Shown piece after piece: positions 30,380 to 40,239 of a stretch of 64,000 nucleotides of DNA (the first letter of the stretch is position 1; each line of letters starts with the position of its first letter). The notes under the pieces were generated by a model. It was not told the origin of the DNA. It saw nothing but the letters and a program-made list of their open reading frames with translations, and did not search any database. The position numbers and the translations under genes were made by a program. The stretch is from CAWJKP01 sp963843465 (GTDB lineage Bacteria; Planctomycetota; Planctomycetia; Pirellulales; Thermoguttaceae), in the NCBI GenBank assembly GCA_963843465.1, contig CAWJKP010000001.1, forward strand, positions 620,001-684,000, in the 5' to 3' direction.

Positions 30380-30620
30380 GATGATCGACAACGCCGCTAC
30401 CGCCAAGTACAACAGCGTTGGCCGGGAGGTGCGGGGCCATCGGCCCTGAAGGCGCTCGTTGCTTACCCTCCCGGCCTCCTCTTGCCCTTGCCGACGCCAG
30501 CAGCCCCTACGGCCCCCAAGAGCATCGCTGGAGCCCTCGGCGACCAAGCTAGTCCAAGGGGAAACCCCACCCGCTGAGGCCACCAGCGAGCCTGCAAGAA
30601 GCGCAGGCGCTGTCGGGGCC
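30380..30620. repeat. Dispersed degenerate repeat, copy D
   Basis: It starts GATGATCGACAACGCCGC, passes GTACAACAGCGTTGGCCGGG, the CTACGGCCCCCAAGAGC block and GAGCCTGCAAGAAGCGCAGG. The order of blocks equals copy C at 27320-27590. The surrounding stretch 30236-31098 contains no gene I can support. Confidence 0.6.
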
Positions 30621-30954
30621 CAAGACGCGATCAGCGCCGTCGCTGGGATGGCCATGGCGCCGACCGCATGCGTTGACATCATGCTTGCACGTCGCACCGG
30701 CAGGCCTGGCGGCCCCGTCCGGATCTTGGTCCCCGGCTCCATCATCTCGATCTGAACCATGGCCGGCACCACGACGGCCATCGCCAAGATCGCCTTCCAG
30801 GTCGCCAGTGGCGAAGCAAGTGCGGGAGGGGGCCGGCGATGTCGTCGGGTTGGTCACCGCAAGGTCGCGCCGACGACCGACGAGGTCCGCAGGTAATTCG
30901 AGGCGGCCTTTAGGGTGCGCTTGACAATGCCGATCCCGGCAACGAAACTCACGT

Positions 30955-31016
30955 TCGTCTGGCTGCCGCTCCGGGACCCCGGGGGGCACGACAAAGGTAA
31001 GGACCCCGTGAATCGG
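30955..31016. repeat. Repeat shared with the window start (5-62)
   Basis: CTGGCTGCCGCTCCGGG, GACAAAGG and CCCCGTGAATCG occur in the same order as at 5-62. It lies about 80 bases before a secreted-protein gene, as the other copy does. It may be a remnant of a common upstream gene or a mobile regulatory segment. Confidence 0.55.
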
Positions 31017-31098
31017 AACAGATGGGAAGTATCAGGTTAGGCTGAGTCCAACGTGGACTGGGCCTTGCACGGTGAGCCTTGTGACACAACAGCAGACC

Positions 31099-32986
31099 AT
31101 GAGCACCACTATGAGAAGTTTGCTGGGATTGGGGATTCTTGTGTTGACTTGGGCCTCGGCGATTGCGGCCGAAGGGCCGATTGCGGCGGCGAAATACCGC
31201 GGCGGGCAGCCGGTCACGCCGTCCCCGGACGGCGCGATCTTCTGCGAAGCCGAGGAGTTTGCCGTGGAGAAGCCCGGCTGGCAAGCCCGGCCCTGGGGCG
31301 AGAACTATTTTGCAGGCACGTTTGCCAACACCTTCCTCTCGCGCAAGGCATTCCTCGGCGCTCCGGAGCAATGCGACGAGACCGTAGCCACGATCGGGAT
31401 CAACGTCGCGGACGCCGGCCGGTACTTGGTCCTCGTCCGTTATGAGGCGGTTTATCGTTTCGAGACACAGTTCCGGGTGAAGGTCGAGCAGGCCGGCCGG
31501 GTCCGCATGGATCGGCTCTACGGAGCGCGGAACAACGTGAAGATCTGGCCCTTCGGCGAGCGATTGAAGAAAGAAGTCGCCTGGTCCTGGGGCGCGGGGA
31601 AAACATGGTTATGGTAGTCCTGGCGAGTTCTATCAGGGCCAGGTCTTTCAATGGGTCACCTGCTTTCGCCAGGACAGCTTGACGCTACCTTGGGCCGAAG
31701 ATTATGCCTGGGGTGTGCCGCTGGGCACGCAGCAGATGAACGCGATCAACCTGGACCTGTTCCGTGCGGGTCTGCGGGGCAAGCCCGACCGCAAGATTCT
31801 CTACTACGTCATGCCGCACTGGCCCGGAAACACGCCGGCTTCCTGGCGGCGGATGTTCCACAATGCCCTGGGCCACGGGATGAAGATCGTGGACCTGTTC
31901 GAGTTCCGTCCGGTGCAGGCCGCCTACACCGAGAACCATGTCTCGAACCCGGAGACTTACGCCACGGTGCTGAAGACCTTCCGCGAGTTGGGGCAGTACG
32001 AGGACATTGTGCAGGCTGGCCAGCGACGGCCCGCGGAGACGGCCCTCTGGTTTAGCGAGACGGCCGACATCTGGGACGACTACGACGGTTCCTTCGGCGC
32101 AGCGAAGCGCGCCTTGTACATCGCCATCTTGCACCAGCAGCTCCCCTTGGATTTCCTTGTCGAGCAAGACGCGCTGGACGGCACGCTCGGGCGCTACAAG
32201 GTCCTCTACCTGGCCGACCGGCACGTGAGCCGGGTCGCGTCGGCAAAACTCGCCGCTTGGGTGCAAAACGGCGGCAGGCTCTTGGCCACGGCTGGCGCGG
32301 GCATGTTCGACGAGTACCATCAGCCGAACAAGACACTCCGCGATCTGCTGGGCACGGAGATGACCGCGCTGGTGGCCCCCGACGATGCCCGGGTGAACTT
32401 CGGCAAGCAGGACTTGCCGTTTGCCCGGGCGATCGACACGGTGACCTGGTCCGGCCAATGGTTGCCTGTGACCGGAGCGATCGCCCGGCTCAAGGCAGCC
32501 GCCGGCGCGACGGTCGAAGGCACGTTTTTGGACGGCTCACCGGCGGTCGTGGCCCGGCAAGTCGGCAAGGGAGAAGTCCGTTCGTGCGCTTTCCTGCCCG
32601 GCCTGACCTACTTCCATCCGGCGATTCCGCGCCGGCCCGTGGACCGCGGCACGACCGACGACTCGATGGCCCACTTCGTCCCCAGCCAGTTCGATCCGGC
32701 GGCGGGCCGACTGATCGGCTCGATTGCCGAGAATGTGGCCCGTCCGGTCGTGTGCAGCCAAGCGTTGGTTGAGGCGAGCCTGATCGAGTCGCCTGCCGGT
32801 GCGATCCTCGTGCTGACCAACTGGAGTGGCAAGCCGGTCCGCGAGCTAATTGTCACCACCAGCATTCCGCTGCCGGCACGAAGCGCGGGCCTGGCCAGCG
32901 GCTCCCAAATCGAAGTGAAGCAGGAGGGTGACCGGAGCGTCTTCACGTTCGATCTCGACGTGGCCGACGTGTTGATCCTGCGTTAG
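31099..32986 (+). CDS. Secreted beta-galactosidase-related protein, broken by an indel
   Basis: The N-terminal part has a Sec signal (RSLLGLGILVLTWASAIA) and a beta-sandwich (FCEAEEFAVEKPGWQ ... TVATIGINVADAGRYLVLVRY). Near 31600-31620 the frame is lost and resumes as GEFYQGQVFQWVTCF, then LPWAEDYAWG. The rest resembles the end of a GH42-like barrel and its glutamine-amidotransferase-like domain (FLVEQDALDGTLGRYKVLYL, WVQNGGRLLATAGAGMFDEY). The usual catalytic barrel is shorter than expected, so an internal deletion is possible. The start is uncertain (31099 or 31111). The likely role is extracellular glycan hydrolysis. Confidence 0.65.
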
Positions 32987-33075
32987 TCGTGAATCGCGGT
33001 TTCGTTCGCCTCAGCCGGGGGGCAATTCTTCCGTGGCTCAGGGACTAACACACTTTCCTCTGAAAGGACCGCCCG

Positions 33076-34106
33076 ATGCAGAGTGTCTTTCGACTGTTGG
33101 AGCCGGCGTACCGCCGCCCCCTAGGCAAGATGGCTTCCCGGCCGCTGGGCGTGCTTGCCGTTCTGTGTGCCGTAGCTGTTGCGCAGGCCGAGCCGGTAGG
33201 CAAGGGCCCCTGGCCTCTTGCTGAGACGGTGGGGCCCAAAGTGGAAATCCTGGCCCACGATAATGGCGATGTCTCGCCTTGGATCGAGTTCTTCACATTT
33301 GATTCTTCCAGCAGGCATGCTTGGCTGTGGGAATGTCCGCCCGGTTCATCGAACTGGGGACCGCGCAGACACCTGCTTGCCACTTCACCACCGAAGTTTT
33401 CCTCCGCGAGCAGGGCAAATGGGCCGTGGTGGATGCCACGCCGCTGAAGGAATACGAGGTGTACTACACGGTGGACGGCGTGCCGCAGAGCGCGCTGGAC
33501 ATGCACCGCCACGTGGTCAACGGCACGATGGGCAAGGTTGTCGAGGTCCACACGGACCGGTCGCATAAGGTGGAGAAGAAGGATAGTCCGGCCTGGACGT
33601 TCTATTATGTGCGCTGGCTGACGCGGTGCGATGTGGTAACCAACACGCCCAAGTACATCGACTTGGAGCACGTCTTCGACAAGCGGTGGCATACGGTCGA
33701 GTGGACCGACGAGAAGACAATCCCTTGGGAGAAGCAGAAACACTCGGCCTGGTATCTGCGCAACGAGCGTCTGGCCGCATGGAACATTTCGGACCCGGCC
33801 GTGGTCGATTGGCAACCGACGGAGCGAGTCAAGATGATGCTCTGCCCGGGCGAGGAGAAATGGATCTTCGTGCAACTCTGGAACGGCGACGGGGAGTTTG
33901 ACCACTACCAGGTGCGTTGCAACTCGGGCGACTGGGAGGATGTGCCCAAGACGAATACCCGAGACTGGTCGGGCAAGTACCACGGCTGGGGCCCGGACCG
34001 GTTTTCGGTCGAGGCGAAGCCGGGGGTATACGAGGTGCAAGTGCGCGTTACCCGTCACGACGGTTCGACCGGTCCGGAAAGCTTCGTGAAGTTCCGCGTC
34101 CAGTGA
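33076..34106 (+). pseudogene. Broken secreted transglutaminase-like protein
   Basis: A signal peptide (RPLGVLAVLCAVAVAQA) and about 45 residues are followed by a frame change near 33310-33320. The second frame reads CLAVGMSARFIELG, then HFTTEVFLREQGKWAVVDAT and VYYTVDGVPQSALDMHRHVV, a pattern typical of the His-Asp half of transglutaminase-like domains. The region with the catalytic Cys is missing, so a stretch of coding sequence has been lost as well as the frame. The C-terminal 150 residues are beta-rich with an Ig-like end (GVYEVQVRVTRHDGSTGPES). It cannot be active as written. Confidence 0.6.
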
Positions 34107-34202
34107 ATGACACCGCGGAACAGCTTACTCACCTTTGAGGCCTCGTCAGAAGCCGGGGTGTTTACAGGCACCGAGGGCAAAACGGCCAGGTAACTCCGGC
34201 AG

Positions 34203-34532
34203 CTACTTTGCCATGTCCTTCAGCAGCTTCAGCGCCCGCACCTTGACCTTGTCGTAGGCGGGCTTTGCCGGCCGGTCCATCAGCTCGCCGGGCTTGAAGG
34301 GGTTGGGGACGCCCTTCTGGGCCTTACGGGCTGGGATGCGCTTCTTCTCGATCTTCACCAGCCCGGGGATGGCGATCACGCCCGCGCCCTTGTTGCCCAG
34401 GCTCTTCTTGATCTCGGCCACCAGGGCCTCCAGCACGGCCGCCACCTGCTTCTTGGAAAGCTCGGTGGCGGCGGCGACGTTGGCCAGCAGGTCGGACTTG
34501 GTGAGGGGCTTCTTGGGGGCGGCTTTGGCCAT
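34203..34532 (-). CDS. HU-family DNA-binding protein, 109 aa
   Basis: MAKAAPKKPLTKSDLLANVA opens an HU/IHF fold. It has helix 1-2 (AAATELSKKQVAAVLEALV), the strand region IAIPGLVKIEKKRIPARK and a basic C-terminal segment (KPAYDKVKVRALKLLKDMAK). The beta-arm carries GVPNPFKPGELMDRPAKPAYD, longer and more proline-rich than in E. coli HU, as in other planctomycetes. It bends and compacts DNA non-specifically. The gene is complete with AAGGAGA upstream of the ATG and is a single cistron. It is one of the few short genes here with no damage. Confidence 0.92.
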   Translation of the reverse strand: MAKAAPKKPLTKSDLLANVAAATELSKKQVAAVLEALVAEIKKSLGNKGAGVIAIPGLVKIEKKRIPARKAQKGVPNPFKPGELMDRPAKPAYDKVKVRALKLLKDMAK

Positions 34533-34648
34533 GATTCTGGGTCTCCTTATCGGGTAACGGAGATGATCGGGTCAGTTCGCAATGCGGAATCTAGTGATTA
34601 GAGCCGGTCTGCTGGGAAATGCAAGCGGGCACCAGTGAGAAATCAGTG

Positions 34649-35203
34649 TCAGCTTCGAGGGGCAGGCCGCCGATCCGGCTTTATCCGTCCATGCTTGATG
34701 AGCAGTTGCCGCAACGTCGTGCCGCCAGGAAGACCGCGGCCGCCCGAATACAAGGCCGAACTGATGCCGAGCCATGTTTCGCGTGGCGCATCCCTGACGT
34801 GCCCGGAATTGCTCGTGGGCCAGCAGCCCGTGCGCCGCTGCTCAGTATCCGCCCACTTCAGGATTTGCTCGATGCTCAAGGAGGGTAGGGCCATGCGGTT
34901 GGGCGCACGTCGGTATTTGGCCAGCAGTTTCGCTAGCGAACTACCGGCAGGTAGTCCCCGTCGTCCGTCAAACAGAGAGTGGTCGATTCTCCCCCAGGTT
35001 TCGCCGGACGATCCCTCGATGGTCCCCGCCCTCACGGTCGGCCATTGGCCCGTCTGCTCATGGTAGGCATCCGCCCAGGCCAGGATCTGCTTGATCCTCA
35101 GTGGCAGCTTTAGCCGACTTGGCCGTCGATTGCGTCGTCGAGCACCGCGCTGAGCGAATCCCCCGAGCACCTTGGGCTCGAAAATGGTTGACTTGGCGGC
35201 CAT
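34649..35203 (-). CDS. Two-repeat protein of unknown function, 184 aa
   Basis: Two tandem copies of about 65 residues are visible: one from LRIKQILAWADAYHEQTGQWP to AKLLAKYR, the other from LSIEQILKWADTEQRRTGCWP to LRQLLIKHGR. Each has the pattern I-WAD-x-TG-WP ... ETW-I-SL-GRRGLP-G-L-LL. This repeat occurs widely in planctomycete and other bacterial proteins and looks DNA-binding-like (basic, two helices and a TW-containing turn), but no function is established. The N-terminus is rich in Arg (ARRRNRRPSR). The gene is cytoplasmic and adjacent to the 35225-36284 gene on the same strand. Confidence 0.7.
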   Translation of the reverse strand: MAAKSTIFEPKVLGGFAQRGARRRNRRPSRLKLPLRIKQILAWADAYHEQTGQWPTVRAGTIEGSSGETWGRIDHSLFDGRRGLPAGSSLAKLLAKYRRAPNRMALPSLSIEQILKWADTEQRRTGCWPTSNSGHVRDAPRETWLGISSALYSGGRGLPGGTTLRQLLIKHGRIKPDRRPAPRS

Positions 35204-35224
35204 GTTGTCGTTCCAGGTGAATCC

Positions 35225-36284
35225 TCACAGTGGTTCAACGAGAATCGTGTGGCGGACCGGTCGGATCAGGGCCCGTGCGGCTGCGTGGTACTCCCTGTCC
35301 CGTGCCAACGCGGCCTCGCGAAGCGCGCCGAGTTCTTCGGCTGGGACATGTTTGTCATGCTGCCCCAACATTCGCTCGCGCAGCGTGACGTAGATCGTCC
35401 GGACCTTCGCGTCGTTGGGCAAGTACCGCTGGATAAATCTATCCATCGTCTTGAAGAACTCGGCAGCGTCTTTCTGGGCCGGGGGTTGTCTGAGATCGCC
35501 CCGGAGCATCCCGACGTTCAGATAGCAGTCGTACATTCGCGCTCGTACACCTGCTTGTCCAGGACCGCTTGATCCACTCGGGCGATCAGCCCGCTGAAGG
35601 GATTCTCCGGGAACTCTTCGGCTAGATTCACGCCATCATCAAGCTGCGTACGCGGGAAGCGGACGCCGTAGTCCGCTTCGGCGCCCTTCATCATCCGCAT
35701 CATCGGGTCGTGGATGTCGGCAAACGGAGAGCCGGTCTCCTCCGCGACTTTCTTGGCGATAGCCGTGAGGTTCGCCAGCGTGCGGTTGTAACCGTCGGCG
35801 CCGCGCCGGGGCCTACCGTGTAGGAAAGACCGTCGACCACGCCGGGCGATGCCACGAGGGTGAGCGTGCCGTTCTGGCGGTTCCGCTCCACGATCCGCCG
35901 CAGGGCCCGCGCGTAGGCTTCGCCGGTCGCTTCCCGCCACGGCTGGCCTCGTCCGCCGTCATTCATCCCGAAGCAGACGGTATGCACCTTGGGCTTGAGG
36001 CCGACTAGTTCCTCTTCGAGCGTATTGGCGACGAACTCGCCGGCTGAGCCGCCGCAGCCTCGCTGGCACTTCATCACCCGTAACTCCAGCTCCGGCCGCG
36101 TGACCAGCAGGTAGATCTCCACCAGACGGCTGTAGTGCGACATGTAGGTAATCGAGTCGCCGCTCGTGACGACCAGGTCGCCGCGATGGAGAATCAGGCC
36201 CTCGGCCCGTGCCGCTGCCGAGAGGACCAGAAAGGTTGCCATTGCGCCAGCTACCGCTGCCCGGCACGTTTTCTTGTTGTGCAT
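35225..36284 (-). CDS. Secreted SGNH/GDSL hydrolase, two frameshifts
   Basis: It begins MHNKKTCRAAVAGAMATFLV with a Sec signal, then VVTSGDSITYMSHYS (block I, GDS) and VCFGMNDGGRGQPW (block III, GMND). One frame change near 35800-35815 leads into NRTLANLTAIAKKVAEETG and a second near 35530 into LNVGMLRGDLRQPPAQ and the C-terminal helices ending at 35225. The terminal Asp-x-x-His (block V) expected near the second junction is not seen, so a small deletion is possible. SGNH enzymes remove acyl groups from glycans. Joined length is about 345 aa. Confidence 0.7.
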
Positions 36285-36298
36285 TGCCTGCGTTCCAA

Positions 36299-36619
36299 TT
36301 TCTTCACGATGGCCCCATCGCCTATGCGTATCGTGTGCTGATGACCGGCATCCACCTCTTGCGGACCGGCAAAGTGGAGGCCAACCTGCTGCGGCTCAAC
36401 GAGCACTTCGGCTTCGGATTCCTGGACGAGCTGATCGCCAGGAAGGTGGGCGGCGAGAACAATTCAGTCGGCGATCTTGATTGGTCATTCCACGAGGGCC
36501 GCTTGGCGGAGTTGGAGGCCCAGCTTGACCAGGCTTTCCAGGAATCAAAGTTGCCCGAGGACCGGGATCGGAAGGCGGTCAGCGATCTGTTGGTGCGGCT
36601 GCGGCTTGGCCAGCAATAG
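36299..36619 (+). pseudogene. C-terminal fragment of a nucleotidyltransferase
   Basis: YAYRVLMTGIHLLRTGKVEA, then LNEHFGFGFLDELIARKVGG, then a helical tail DRKAVSDLLVRLRLGQQ. This is the C-terminal part of predicted DNA-polymerase-beta-type nucleotidyltransferases (YcgL-related). The GS-x-DxD catalytic domain that should precede YAYR is absent; the fragment starts beside the SGNH gene's start on the other strand. About 105 of the usual 240-260 residues remain. Confidence 0.6.
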
Positions 36620-37063
36620 CCAGCGAACTCCGCAACCGAAGTCCCGACATACGTGTCACCCAAAGGGTTATTGGATTCGCGTGACCACTCCCGAACGTTA
36701 TGTCCGGCTTCGTGTTGTTCGTGTCGGCTCAGCCCACCAGGCTCCTACCAGGCCCCGGACTACAGCGCCATCTGTATCCTGCAATTACCCGTCCGCGAGG
36801 CCCGGTGCCCGCGAACCTTGCACACCCTCGATCCCCCACCATAGAATAAGGTCTCGCGTTGAACAGGCAAAGGCTACCACGCTCCGAGGAGTCAGCCAAT
36901 GAAACACGCCATCCTGCCGATCTTCGTTCTGCCCCGGATGTCCGCCGGGGCTGTTGAAACAGCTTCGGAGAGACGCTCGCGAGCGCTTTCGGTAGCGAAA
37001 GTTTCCGCGACGCCGTCGTAACCGAAAGCGTCAGCGAGGGAGCCGACCTGATCGGCGCTGCAT
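36620..37063. other. Region with at most a gene start fragment
   Basis: An ATG at 36899 preceded by GAGGAG opens MKHAILPIFVLPRMSAG, which resembles the beginning of a signal peptide but ends after about 40 codons. A small hairpin (CTTTCG/CGAAAG) lies near 36990. The rest is unexplained. Confidence 0.35.
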
Positions 37064-39303
37064 TCACTCCGGCTTGTAGCCGAGGTTCTTGGCCTGGTCG
37101 AAGTCCTGCTTCGCTTTGGCCGTCTCCCCCTCTTTCTCATAGGCGGAACCCCGGTGGTAATAGGCCACGGCCAGCTTGGAATCGAGCCGGATAGCCTCGG
37201 TCTGATCGGCAATGGCCTTGGCCAGTTCGCCCCGGTCGCTATAAGCGCAGCCTCGCCCGCAATAGGCGAGGGCAAAGTGCGGTTTCAGCCGAATGGCCTC
37301 CGTGAAGTCCGCGATGGCTTTCTCAAGATTGCCGCGGTCCCGGAACGCAACTCCGCGGCCCGCGTAGGCCGCAGCGTTCTTGGGATCAAGGGCGATTGCG
37401 TCCGTGAAGTCGCCGATAGCCTCGTCGAGATCGCCGCGGTTTGCCAAACCAATGCCGCGCTTGCTATAGAGTCTTGCGTCATTGGGGCTGAGCTGGATTG
37501 CCTCCGTGTAGTCGGCGATGGCGTCGTCGAGCCGGTTGATCGCCTGGTAGGCGTTACCCCGGTTGTAATGCGCTTCCGCGTCCCGCGGATTGATCCGGAT
37601 GCTCTCGTCGAGATCGGTCAGGGCCTTCTGGGAATCGCCCTTCTTTGCGTAGGCAAGGCCGCGGATGCGGTATGCGTCGGCGAGCCTCGGGTTGAGGTGA
37701 ACGGCCTCCGTGAGGTCGGTGATGGCCCGATCGAAGTCGCCTTTCTTGCGGAACGTGGCCCCTCGGTAATAATAGGCCCAGGCCTTCTTCGGGCTAAGGC
37801 GAATGGCCTGCGTCAGGTCGGCAGCGGCCTTGTCGTACTCGCGTTTCAAGTAATACGCACTGCCCCGGTTGTAAAGTGCCGTCGCATTCCCCGGATTCAA
37901 GTGAACCGCTTCGTTGTAATCGGTAATGGCCTCTGGGATTTCGCCTCGGTATTGGTGGGCAACGCCCCGGTTGCAATACGCGTTGTCAAGCATCGGGTCG
38001 AGACGGACGGCCTCCGTGCAGTCGGCGATCGTTTTGTTGGTTTCGCCCTTCGTCCAGTGAGCCATGCCTCGGTTGGAATAAGCGATGGCGAGCCTCGGAT
38101 TCAGGCGGATCGCCTCGTCGCAATCGGCGATGGCCTTGTCGGGCTCGCCTTTCTCAGAGTAAGCTGCTGCACGGGCGGAGTACGCGCGGGCATCCGTCGG
38201 ACCGAGGCGGAGGACTTCGCTGAAATCGGCGATTGCGTCGTCGGGCCTGTGTTGCTCCATATAAGCGGTGCCACGGTTCCGGTACGCTTGTGCAAACCGC
38301 GGATTGAGTCGGATGGCCTCGTTGTAGTCGGCGATGGCCTTGTCCGTTTCATGCGCCTTCGCGTAGGCGCAGCCGCGGTTGCTGTACGGTGCGGGCAAAC
38401 GCGGTTCAAGCAAAATGGCCCGGCTGTAATCAGCGATGGCCTTGGAAAGATCCCCTTTCGTCTCGTAGGCATAGCCTCGATTACAATACGCAATAGTCAA
38501 GGTCGGACGAAGCCGGATGGCTTCGGTAAAGTCGCTGATGGCCTTATCGAAATCGCCTTGGTCTCCGTATGCCTTGCCCCGATTGTAGTACGCCGGATCG
38601 TACTTGGGTTCAAGGCGGATGCTCTCGCTGTAGTCAGCGATGGCCTTATCGAAGGCGCCCTGCGCGCGTAGAGGAGGCCCCGATGGTTATATGCCTTAGG
38701 GGTCTTGGGAGCGAGACGCATCCCGTCCGTAAAATCGGCTATCGCCTTGTCCACGTCGCCTTTGGCCTCGTGGGCGGAGGCCCGGCGGAAGTAGGCGACG
38801 ACGTACCGTGGGTTGAGGCGGAGGGCCTCCGTAAAGTCGGCAATGGCCTTGTCGTATTCTTTCTTAGCCTGGAGGCACGCGGCCCGGTTATTGAACGCCA
38901 CAACTGCTTTCGGGTCGATCCGGATCGCCTCGTTGCAGTCCGCGATGGCCTTGTCGTACTCGCGCTTGGCGCTGTAAACAACGGATCGGTCAACGTAGGC
39001 CTGAATCAGGCTCGGGTCCAACTTGATGGCCTCCGTGTAATCAGCGACGGCCTTGTCCACGTCGGCCGTCCGAAGCTGGACGCCGGCTCGCCTGTAGAAC
39101 GCCTTAGCGTCTTTCGGGTTCAGCCGGATGGCCTCCGTACACTCGGCCATTGCCTTCTCATACTCTGCCTTCCTCTTGACCGCAATACTCTGGGCGGGCG
39201 CGTCCGCCGGCGGTTCAGGTTCCCGCGCAAGGGACGGTGCTAGAGCCGCCAACAGCAAAGCAGCGGAAGACGTCGCAAGTCTCAAATACCAGCAGGCTGT
39301 CAT
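37064..39303 (-). CDS. Secreted protein with about 19 TPR repeats, frameshifted
   Basis: The ATG at 39303 follows GGGGAGGATTGGGC. A signal region (LATSSAALLLAALAPSLA) precedes an unbroken series of 34-residue tetratricopeptide repeats of the form AI-DYTEAIRLNPR-A-AY-NRG-AY--KG (eight in the first frame, about 11 more after an indel near 38670-38690). TPR arrays of this type are protein-interaction scaffolds, common in planctomycetes as exported or anchored proteins. It has no membrane anchor or enzymatic domain. High repeat identity suggests expansion by tandem duplication. Length when joined is about 745 aa. Confidence 0.85.
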
Positions 39304-39386
39304 GCCCAATCCTCCCCTGATCTCCGCCAGATGAGCGGAAGCCATCCTACCGCGCCGTAATCCCGACTGCAAGCATCGCCTCCCTT

Positions 39387-39860
39387 GGTCGCGTCGCCTC
39401 GGCCGGCGGGCACGTTCTTCGTCACGCACCCAAACGTAAGCGTCAATAAATCGCCAGTCTTGCGGGCCGTGGTGGGCTGGATGCCTGGGTACGATTCATC
39501 CAAGGTATTCGGAGGACCAGGCCATGCTGCGGAGCCCAGCGGAGCATCATCCGCACCCATGTTACGAAGCGGGTGGAGATGGAAGAGGCGAAGCTGTACG
39601 TGGTCGAAGAGGTGCGGCACCGCCCCGGCCGCGACGATCAGCCGGCCGCGGTTGTCGAAGTCGTACAGACGGCTGGTCACCTCCCGCGACTGGTGCCCCA
39701 ACGGGCCGCCCGGCTCGAAGATGGTGTCGTTGTACTCCAGCCGGTCGCGGATCAAGTCCGGCGACGGCGGCGGGGTGATGGCGGCCAGCGCGGCGCCGAT
39801 CTCGATCTGCACGGCCGAGGCGGCGGGCTGCCGGCGATCCGGCACGGCTTCAGGGTGTGG
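39387..39860 (-). pseudogene. Fragment of an unrecognised protein
   Basis: The minus frame IEIGAALAAITPPPSPDLI, then DRLEYNDTIFEPGGPLGHQS and EVTSRLYDFDNRGRLIVAAG has codon use typical of real genes here (strong G/C third positions). It has no supported start and its end runs into unlike sequence. I do not recognise the family. It lies between the TPR gene and a chimeric block of gene pieces. Confidence 0.35.
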
Positions 39861-39978
39861 GTTCGGGCGTCGCGTCATGGCAGTTGTTCAGCAGGCGGGG
39901 GTGAGCGCTTTGCGGCCCTTGCGCCGCGTTTCGGCCTCGTCTTCGGCCTTCTCCTGTTCGGCGCGGCCGGTGGTGGGC

Positions 39979-40236
39979 GTCGACGTCGATCCCCCCGGCC
40001 GCGGTCTTCTTGTCCCACGCGCTGGGCATCCAGTATTTCGTCCGCTCCCAGTCGGGCAGTTTCAGGTCGAAGAACGGCTCCGGGTCAGCCCCCGCCACCG
40101 TCAGGTCGTGGCGATACACGCGGCCTTGCGGGAACTTGGGGTCGATGTCCGCCGGCTGCTTGCCGTCGTAGGGCGTGCCGGCCACGTTCGAGTAATAGGC
40201 ATATCTGCCGTCCCGCGAAAAGGCTAAGTCTTGTTC
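39979..40236 (-). pseudogene. Fragment of a secreted NHL/propeller-type protein
   Basis: QDLAFSRDGRYAYYSNVAG, then GRVYRHDLTVAGADPEPFFD and KYWMPSAWDKKTAAGGIDVD. The YAYYSNVAGTPYDG and GRVYRHDL phrases occur in planctomycete beta-propeller proteins. Both ends are missing: it is fused upstream to a different gene (at about 40236) and downstream to unlike sequence. It is probably the result of a deletion or assembly join. Confidence 0.45.
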
Positions 40237-40239
40237 CAC

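Noticed and set aside
30640..30950. Minus-strand ORF MAVVVPAMVQIEMMEPG and neighbours
   Set aside because: No ribosome-binding site or family and it overlaps decayed repeat sequence; probably not coding.
37064..39303. Regularly spaced repeats resembling a CRISPR or satellite array
   Set aside because: The period of about 102 bases is three-fold and encodes 34-residue TPR units; there are no unique spacers.
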